This document shows positions 56,083-64,000 of a DNA stretch of 64,000 nucleotides, one piece after another. The position numbers were made by a program, and so were the translations under genes. Numbering within the stretch: the stretch's first letter is position 1; each line of letters begins with the position of its first letter. The stretch is from the NCBI RefSeq assembly GCF_029784155.1, contig NC_073692.1:431253324-431317323 (forward strand), read 5' to 3'. The notes under the pieces were generated by a model that did no database searches, was not told where the DNA came from, and saw only the letters and a program-made list of their open reading frames with translations. The DNA is from Uranotaenia lowii (Eukaryota; Arthropoda; Insecta; Diptera; Culicidae).

Positions 56083-57532
56083 CTACAAGACGCAGTCGTT
56101 TATAAATAAAGAAAAAAGCATTGGTCCCAGGATTGAGCCTTGAAGAACCCCTGATATAACCGGAGCAGAGCATAACCGAGATTCATTACACGAAGCAAAT
56201 TGCATTCGATTCTTCAAAAAAGAATCCAACAGCGAATCCACACATCTTGAAAACAAAAATTGGTGCGACAATATTTTGAAAAGTTTTACATGCGAAACTG
56301 TATCAAAGGCTTTCGAAAAATCTAAAGCCAGCAACACTAACAGTTGCTTTTTGTAAACGCACAGAGAATATTATCGAGAACTTTGGTCCGAATTGTAGTT
56401 ATACTGTGTTAAGATCTGAATCCTCATTGAGAATCATTGAAAAGACTCAGGGAATTTAAAAATGATTGAATTAGGGTAGATACTCTAGATTTCGACAGGA
56501 GCTAGTTTTCGACAAATTTTTACTAAAAGGCTTATCTTTCTATTTAGTTGCTCAAGCTATATATGCTCATTTTTTTTCTTTCTATTTTTGCTTTCCCAGT
56601 TTAGCATATGTTGAAAATAGAATTTTCTCTTAATAAGTTATTTAGTAGTGGTAAATCATTAATTTAAAAAAAAATAAAAATAACATCCTAAATCACCTAT
56701 AAAATTCAATGTCATCAACCAAATATGAATGATTTTGAATCATGAAAAAAACTTACCTTTTATTCAAATTGAAGCAACATAAAAGAAATCAATGAATGAA
56801 TAAGGTTCTGAATTGAGTATTTTCGGTAATTGAGCTCATAATTTTGCTAGCATTTTATGGAATTTGAACTGTTTTTTCAGCTGTCGAAAACTAGTGCTGA
56901 AAATTCATCCAATAATTTATTTTTCAACACCCTACTTCCCGTGTATGTTTATACTGTTTCCATGGTGTCAAAAACGACAAGCAATTCCTCAGGCAAATAT
57001 TCATATTCATTTGCAAACAAAGGAGATGAAAATGTTTTTATCGAAAACTAAAACTTTTGGTGTCAAAAACTAAAATTGAATGTCGAAAACTAGACTATCG
57101 AGAGGTTGTAGTAGAAAGATAATAAAAACATCGTTTTGAGACTTTTGATCAATGAAAAAGATAGAGAATAAAGAAAAAAAAGTCTGATTCATCGAACCAA
57201 CCATATTTGAGAGGAAAAACTTAAGTCAATCAATTCATCTACATGGTTTTTCTGAAAAAACAAGCATAAACTTTCAAAAACTAGGTATTTTACCCTAGTA
57301 ATTTTAATTTACGCTCGAAAACCTTATAAAGAACGCATAGGATGCTTATTAGACGAATGTTAGAGAAGTTTTTGGTATTAGATTTCTTCTTTATAGGTAG
57401 GATTTTCTTTATTTTCCAAGCTGTTGGAAATTTAAAAGACCTTATGATAGCATTTAAAAGCTTACATAGAGCATATGACAAAGATGATAAAGGAATTTTT
57501 AAAAATTTAAGTGGACTTTTCCATCTGGACAA
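56083..57532 (-). pseudogene. LINE reverse transcriptase fragment split by a MITE
   Basis: On the minus strand 57532-57296 encodes the RT N-terminus (FPTAWKIKKILPIKKKSNTK, then NFSNIRLISILCVLYKVFER). After the MITE, 56473-56338 holds stop-broken remains (GFRS and TKVLDNIL), and 56337-56083 encodes LLALDFSKAFDTVSHVKLFK with the first catalytic Asp and SGVLQGSILGPMLFSLFIND. The YADD motif and C-terminus are missing. The copy is old: stops and frameshifts on both sides. It is a third LINE family, unlike those at 22314 and 33667. Confidence 0.8.
56474..57295. mobile_element. MITE inserted in a LINE
   Basis: Ends GGGTAGATACTCTAG and, reversed, GGGTAAAATACCTAG, flanked by TA. The motif GAAAACTAG recurs inside. 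822 bp. It splits one RT reading frame, so it came after the LINE. Confidence 0.7.
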
Positions 57533-59666
57533 ACCACTTGGAACAATGCATACCCATTCGAGAAAAAAAAAACAAAAAATGAATCAAAGAAATCCAAATT
57601 CGATCAATTTGTAGTAAGTTAGATGTAATGGACGCAAATATCTTTCAAGTTAAGCAAATTTTACTTAGTGTAGAACTGTTTAGAAGTTAAAATCAACCTA
57701 GTATGAGCCCGCCCAATGCAGATTCCACTTAAAGTTTTCTATGTGAAACGTATCCATACATCATGCAAGGCCAGACAATTCGACGTGAATATTTCTATTA
57801 TTTTTTCTGCGCTGTTTCCGCGTTCAATTCAGAAATGGGTAGGTACGAACACTCTAGTTAAGGCAAAGGCTCCTCCAATAAGTGGTGGGAGATCTGTACC
57901 TTCGTAGAGTGAGTTACTGTGAAAAAATACGGCAGTTAGGTCTAGGAGAATCCTCCCTCTTCTTCCCAACTTAGGTATGTGATGGTGTTACACACCGTTC
58001 AATGCTCATAATGTGTGCAATGCTAATGCTTTATTACGTTGACTTTTTTTCACGCTTCAAAGCCTGACAGTGACCACGACGTGTGTTTTGGGGATAAGCA
58101 GCAGGAGACAGGAGGAGAATTCCTAGGGGGAGCAGAGAACAGGAGGACTATGGACAGCCGGTCGGTCTGCGCCTTCGATGTGATCAGCAATTATAAGAGA
58201 TGGAACGGGCTGATGTCCACATATCGTTCCGTATCGCGAGTCCAGTAACGTCGAACGTCGAAGTCGAGTCGCAGCGCAGAGACCTGCCCGGCATAACCAA
58301 GGACAGTTTTTTTTTTTATTTAAAAAAAAGACAATTTTTGAAGTATGGGCTCTCCACCTTCTTTATGGTGATTTTAATTTTTTCCCTGCTTCCTTCTGGG
58401 CTGCATATCGATACGTGGCACCACAGCACAGCACAGGCCGGGTGAAAGTGGGTGGCGATTTATGCAAAATGAGAACCTGGGTGTGCCAAAATCGTTCAGA
58501 AAGCTGATTCTGAAATGGATGGGTAGACGAGCACGAAAAAAAATAGAAAAAAAGAAAACGCGAAAAAAGAAGCAATACTGGTCCTCTGGTCCAGGTCCAG
58601 GAGCTCTTACCGGTCATCGTTGGAATCGCCGGCTCTTGCTTGGCCACTCTACGCGGCAGAGCCCCCAGTTTTGGATGTGAGACACCGACCGCGAATCGCG
58701 TATAGTTATGTTTCGGTATTTTAATTTATTTTTTAAGCTGTATGCATTATTTGGTGTGTACGAGCGCAAGGAGAGTTTGGAGTTATCGTAGCAGGCGACG
58801 GTCATTTGTGATATACGCGCCCTCTAGCGACACTGAAACAAAAACAAAAAAAAAGTTATAGCTTTTATTGGCATTACACATACACACATCCACTTGGCCA
58901 AATTGCGACACGGAATGAAATGCGAGAATTTATATCGCCTGGTTCTAGGATATGAGGACGAGGAATCGGCTCCAGAAATGATACGGCATTAGTCCTCTTC
59001 GGTTTCGGGACTTTTGGGACGGCAAGCAACCGAACGGAGAAAAATTGTACCAAGCAAAAATGCCATTTGGCGGCCACTCCGAAACCAAACCAGATAATAG
59101 TCGTCGTAGAGGCAGAAGCAATTTTTTCCTGAGAAAAAAATACCTCGAATACAGCGACACTCTCCTTCCACCCAATTGTGGAACGGCTTTTGCAACGGCC
59201 TGTCCTATCCGACTGAGCCTGTTCTGACTTGGGCAGGAACCAAAATGGATTTTTTAATGATATTATATAGGGGCGCGAGTGCTATCCGCGACATCCACAA
59301 TCCAATTCCGAAACGCAACGCATATGCACCCGGGCAAGACCAAGTCCGCAGCCAGTGCGCTAACCCGTCATCACAAACTGGGTTCTCTTTGGGGTTTTCC
59401 AGTAACAGCAGCACACAAACATTTATTTAACTTCAATTTATTTGTGATTTTTTTTTTCGCATTGCAAACGTCTCGCGGATTCACAATTCTTTGGGAGCCA
59501 TGAGAGGTGTATTTCATCGAGAGCTTAAAAATTGAGTTTAATAATGTGTTTAAAAATTTTGAATCCTATTCCTTATAGATGAGTGCTTAACTTGAAATGA
59601 GCTAGAAGAGACTTTCAAAGAAACCGTACAGTTTTACTTTTTATATTCTTAGTCATTGTATTTATA
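57533..59666. other. GC-richer region; no gene supported
   Basis: Between 57950 and 59500 composition is less AT-biased and many small frames overlap on both strands. One minus-strand donor (GATGACCG followed by GTAAGAG at 58608) could close a 5' UTR exon of pdm3, unproven. No domain was recognised. Confidence 0.3.
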
Positions 59667-59810
59667 TTAAGGTTGCCACAATTTTTTCCACTACCATCCG
59701 GGCCTAGCAATTCCGGGCATTTTTTCAATAAAACCTGGCAAAATCCAGGCATGGATTTCAATTTTTCAAATCCAAAAACCGGGCAAAAACCGGGCAAAAT
59801 TTAGGTGTTA
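59667..59810. repeat. Left part of a CCGGGC-type MITE interrupted by Helitrons
   Basis: Begins AAGGTTGCCACAATTTTTT, close to the ends of the MITE at 48464, and carries several CCGGGC motifs. It stops where the first Helitron begins and seems to resume at 63701. Confidence 0.5.
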
Positions 59811-61785
59811 TCTAATATATAAAGATGAGTTGGACTATATATGTTTGTTTGTTTGTATGCACCTTATACAAATCCACACCGCTGAACCGATCAGCCTGAA
59901 ATTTGGAACAGAGATGTAGTTGAACCAGGGTAAGGTTTTAGTAATAGTTTTGAGCCCCTCCCACCTAAGAAAAGGGACCCTCCCATACAACTTTCGTTTT
60001 TTCTCCCACGAATCAAAAGTCATGGCACCATTTTGTCGACCGATTTTCGTTTCCTTTGGCGGGGTTATTTTCACCATCACCATGGGCTGGGCATTAGAAA
60101 CGACCATCCAGAGTTCACGTGTACTGGAAAGCAAATCAATGCTTGCTGAGAGTTAAAGATTTTAAAGGGGAAATTTTGGCGGGTGTTTTTTGTACCTTTA
60201 CTGCTGAAAGCACGTGGTACCGGTAGATACGAGAGTTTTGGATGCAATAATGAACTAACATTTCGGATTGAAAAATGCAACTAACCTGTAAAGTATGTAT
60301 TGACTTGAAATGTATTGGTTTTCAAAGTACTCCCTACCACTGCTGTAGGGCTTTGGGGTCTATAAGAATATACAGTGTGTGAAGTATGCATGCAATGATT
60401 TATCTTCATTATGAATTTGGATTGAGTGCTGAAAACATATTAAGCTATTTTCTTAAAACCAAGCTTTTTAGAACCAATCATTTTCGTATTTTAAGAATTC
60501 CTCATAGAGAAAATGAAATAATTAAATTCAGAGTTATAAGTTGAAGGCTTTGATTTCAACGTTTTGAAAGCCGCCGAGAAATCTAAATGGAGGACTCAAA
60601 AATTGAACGTGCATTATTTGGAAAAACTAAATCCAACGCAAGAAAGTTTTATAAAATTTAATTTTATCGGTCAATCTAAAACTTTCGTATAAATGTTCTA
60701 TTCTGTGTTCTATTTTACAATCCAATTATGCGAATACGTTAACGGTTTAACGTTGAGTACGGCGAATTCCAACAAATTATTTCCAAGAATTTTTACTTTA
60801 TCACTCTTCACAATAATAAATGAGATTATTTTTACCAAGGATGGAAAAATTGAAAAAAAATTCTTTTGTAATAACATCATAAAATAGGCGATTTGGGTTC
60901 CGAGATAATTTGTTTAAGATCACTTCAAAAACTATTAGTGCATCTTGGAACATTGAAGAAAAACTAATCACAAAACGGTGTGGAAAAAACAACGAAAAGT
61001 ACACATACATTTGAAAAAATGAAAAATTAGTCTTCAATAAGTTTTAAAAAAACAAATACAAACACATATAGGATCTAAATAAAACTTGATGTTTCCTCGA
61101 AGAGATTCCTTTTACTTAATTCTAAGCGTACATCTTTCGAGTATATGATGGCTAGCATCTCACAAATGCTTAAACCACCAATCCACAAAAGTGTACTGTG
61201 TATGCTGTGACTGGGATTTGAACTCATGACCGTTGGCTTGGAAGACTTGAAGGTCATCCTCTATGCTACGAGTTGAAGCAAGTTTCTGAAGCCTTCTTAG
61301 AATTTTCTGGGTAAACAAAACTTGAATATAGCATACGGAGGAGCATATAGCGTCCGAGGAGATAATCTCCAAAAAAGATTTCATTAGATGAGGGGTGGGA
61401 AAGATAAAAATATAGTTTAATCATACGAAGATAAAAAAAGAAGGCCAAAGCTATTCAAGTTTCCTTTAAAAAATGGTGGGTATAAAATGTTTTTCGTCAA
61501 GAAATAAAAAAGCATTCATGGGAAATTATTTTTAATTTCTATGAATACGAACCTCATAACTATAAGTGTTTTGAAAATTATGAAAAAGGGAAACACCACT
61601 GTATATATTCTCATTCAAAACTTTCAAAACACTAACAAAATTTCCAAAGTTTACATACATGGAACAACATGGGTAAAATTTTCTCATTATATTGAATACA
61701 AAGCTACAAAAATTTCGTAGAGTCAAACGACTAATTTTGATTTATAATTTATGCAAACCCGAGCAAGGCCGGGTAAATCAGCTAG
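59811..61785 (+). mobile_element. Non-autonomous Helitron, first of a tandem pair
   Basis: Starts TCTAATATATAAAGATGAG and ends with a hairpin CCCGAGCAAGGCCGGG, then TAAATCAGCTAG. The TC start, the short GC hairpin and the CTAG end are the Helitron signature. No Rep/helicase frame; 1975 bp. It is followed with no gap by a second copy. The base before it is A and the base after the pair is T, the usual A/T target. Confidence 0.9.
61205..61275 (-). repeat. tRNA-like Pol III promoter inside the Helitron
   Basis: On the minus strand TAGCATAGAGG matches an A box and, about 35 nt on, GAGTTCAAATCCC a B box, as in a tRNA-derived SINE head. In the second Helitron copy the B box is cleaner (GAGTTCGAATCCC, near 63215) but the A box is partly deleted. 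Confidence 0.6.
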
Positions 61786-63700
61786 TCTAATATATAAAGA
61801 TGAGTTGGACTATATATGTTTGTTTGTTTGTATGCACCTTATACAAATCGACACCGCTTAACCGATCAGCCTGAAATTCTGTACAGAGGTGGATTTGGGC
61901 CAGGGTAAGGTTTTAGTGATAGTTCTGAGCCCCTCCCACCTAAGAAAAGGGACCCTCCCATACAACTTTCGTTTTTATTACCACAAATCAAAAGTCATGG
62001 CACCCATTTGGCAGCCGATTTTCGTTTCCTTTGGCGGGTTGTTTTCACCATCACCACGGGCCGGACGTAAGAAACGACTATCCAGAGTTCACGTGTACTG
62101 GAAAGCAAATCAAAGCTTGCTGAGCGTTAAAGATTTGAAAGGGGAAATTTTGGGGGGTGTTTTTTGTACCTTCTACTGCTGAGATCACGTGGTTACGCGG
62201 TAGATACGAGAATTTTGGATGCAATAATGAGCTAACATTTCGGATTGAAAAATACAACTAACCTGTAATGTATGTATTGACTTGAATTGTAGAGGTTTTC
62301 AAAGTACTCCCTACCACTGCTGCAGGGCTTTGGAGTCTATAAGAATATACAGTGTGTGAAGTATGGATGCAATGATTTATCTTCATTATGAATTTGGATT
62401 GAGTGCTGAAAACATATTAAGCTATTTTCTTAAAATCAAGCTTTTAAGAATTAACAATTTTCGTATTTTTAGAATTCCTCATAGAGGAAGATAAAATAAT
62501 TAAATTCAGAATTATAAATTGAGAGCTGTGATTTCAACGCTTTGAATGCCGTCGAGAAATCTAAATGGAGGACTCAAAAATTTAACGTGCATTATCTGGA
62601 AACACAAAATCCAACGCAAGAAACTTTATTTGAAATTAAGTATGAGGTTTTTAGTTTTATATAATTCAACTTTATCGGTCAATCTATGACTTTTGTATAA
62701 TTGTTGATCATCAATGTTTTTAATTTTACCATCCAATTATGCGAAAACTTGAACCGTTAAGTACTGCGAAATCAATCAAATTATTTCCAAGAAATTTTAC
62801 TTTACCACTCTTCACAATTATTTATGAGATTTTTTTTCCAAAATGCAAAAATTGAAAAAAAAAAAATCTTTTGTTATAACATCATAAAATGGTCGATTTG
62901 GGTTCCGAGATAATTTCTTTTAGATCACTTCAAAAAAGTATTAGTGGAACTTGGAATATTTTAGAAAAACTTATCATAAAACGGTGTGGAAAAAACAACG
63001 ATAAGTACACATCCAAAACATGAAAAATGAGTCTTCAACAAGTTAAAAAAACCAAATACAAACACATACAGGATCTCAATGAAACTTAAAGTTTCCTCGA
63101 AGAGATTCCTTTTACTTAATTCTAAGCGTACATCTTCCGAGTATATGATGGCTAGCATCTCCCAAATGCTTAAACCATTAAACCACAAAAGTTTACTGTG
63201 TATGCCGTGACTGGGATTCGAACTCATGGCCGTTGGCTTGAAAGACTTGAAAGCCACGAGCTGCGGCAAGTTTCGGAAGCCTTCTTAGAATTTTCTGGGC
63301 AAATTAAACTTGAATACAGCATACGGGGGAGCATTTGGCAAATAGCGTCCGAGGAGATCATCTCCAAAAGAGATCTCATTATATGGGGGGTGAGAAAGAT
63401 AAAAATATAGTTTAATCATTTGAAGATAAAAAAAATAGAAGGCCTAAGCTATTCAAGCTTCCTTTAAGAAAGGGTGGGTATAAAATGTTTTTCGTTATGA
63501 AATATAAAAGCATTCATGGTAAATTATTTTTTATTTCTATGGATACGAACCTCATAACTATAAGTGTTTCAAAAATATGTTTCTCATAATAAGTATATAA
63601 AACATATTGAATACGAAGCTACAAAAATTTCGTAAAGTCAAACGACTCATTTTGATTTATATTTTATGCAAACCCGAGCAAGGCCGGGTAAATCAGCTAG
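61786..63700 (+). mobile_element. Non-autonomous Helitron, second of a tandem pair
   Basis: Same TCTAATATATAAAG start, hairpin and CAGCTAG end as the first copy; 1915 bp. The two copies align over their whole length with scattered substitutions and short indels, including loss of about 14 bases in the tRNA-like part. Head-to-tail pairs are typical of Helitron rolling-circle transposition into an existing copy. Confidence 0.9.
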
Positions 63701-64000
63701 TTATATATAAAAGCAAAGAAAAAATGCAAAAAAAATCGAAATTAATATTTCATTAATGTAATTGCAGACTTCCAACCACTTTTTGGAACACTTAAATATT
63801 TAAAGGTTTATAAAAGTAAATCAGCGAAATTATTTGAAACAACCGTTGAAAATTTCCATACCGATAATCAATTTTGTTGAAACGTACTTAAAAACTTTGA
63901 TTTTTTTTTGGTTTCTATGTGATAATTGTTAAAAAATCCGGGCAATATCCGGACTTTTTTCACGATATCCGGGCCACCGGGCCGGACCGGACTTTCTCGA
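63701..64000. repeat. Probable right part of the interrupted CCGGGC-type repeat
   Basis: AT-rich sequence ending with AATCCGGGC, TATCCGGACTT and GGGCCGGACCGGACTT motifs, the same family as before the Helitrons. It runs off the window. Confidence 0.4.

Noticed and set aside
58363..59503. Cluster of overlapping frames on both strands
   Set aside because: They overlap freely, have no domains and reflect the higher GC content of the region.
59920..60156. Frame inside the Helitron, repeated at 61889-62182
   Set aside because: The frame is not kept between the two copies and corresponds to the conserved non-coding 5' part of such Helitrons.
61205..61275. Functional tRNA gene
   Set aside because: A and B boxes are present but no acceptor stem or cloverleaf could be drawn, and the sequence is repeated in both Helitrons.

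Overview
The window looks like one contig of a transposon-rich, AT-rich insect genome. Long introns, GT..AG splice sites, Helitrons, foldback and TA-flanked MITEs, non-LTR retrotransposons, a Penelope-like element and an ITmD37E-type mariner remnant all point to a eukaryote. The POU6/pdm3-type protein sequence and the mariner type suggest a fly, quite possibly a mosquito; that placement is inference.

The dominant gene is a class-6 POU homeobox gene (pdm3 / POU6F family) on the minus strand. Eight coding exons from 41130 down to 8952 join in phase to 2745 nt (914 codons plus stop). The first four carry long low-complexity transactivation-type sequence (Ala, His, Gln, Ser, Asn runs), the next two carry the POU-specific domain, and the last two carry the homeodomain, split by an 8.2-kb intron. 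A ninth, 57-nt exon (18557-18613) lies exactly at the junction that splits the POU-specific domain, keeps the frame and has a 241-nt stretch without AG behind it; it reads as a regulated cassette. A 93-nt intron (40794-40886) is also in frame and stop-free. A possible first coding exon lies at 50371-50458.

Left of pdm3, on the plus strand, is the start of a THAP zinc-finger gene (1677-2131, three exons, plus a candidate fourth at 5434). Its candidate last exon runs into a MITE whose terminal repeat supplies the stop codon.

The introns and flanks are mostly a layered transposon archive: a MITE inside a MITE (5.5-7.2 kb), an 818-bp palindromic foldback element with an 8-bp duplication (10.3-11.2 kb), a MITE abutting a mariner (14-16.2 kb), a LINE inside a palindromic element (22.2-23.7 kb), a composite tandem/inverted array (30.2-32.8 kb), a LINE fragment with a 14-bp duplication (33.7-34.8 kb), a palindromic Penelope-like element with GIY-YIG endonuclease, decayed hammerhead motifs and an inserted MITE (51.9-54.1 kb), a LINE split by a MITE (56.1-57.5 kb), and two head-to-tail Helitrons carrying a tRNA-like Pol III head (59.8-63.7 kb). 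An unrecognised coding-like frame with two stops lies at 16696-17124. All calls come from reading the sequence; no database search was possible.
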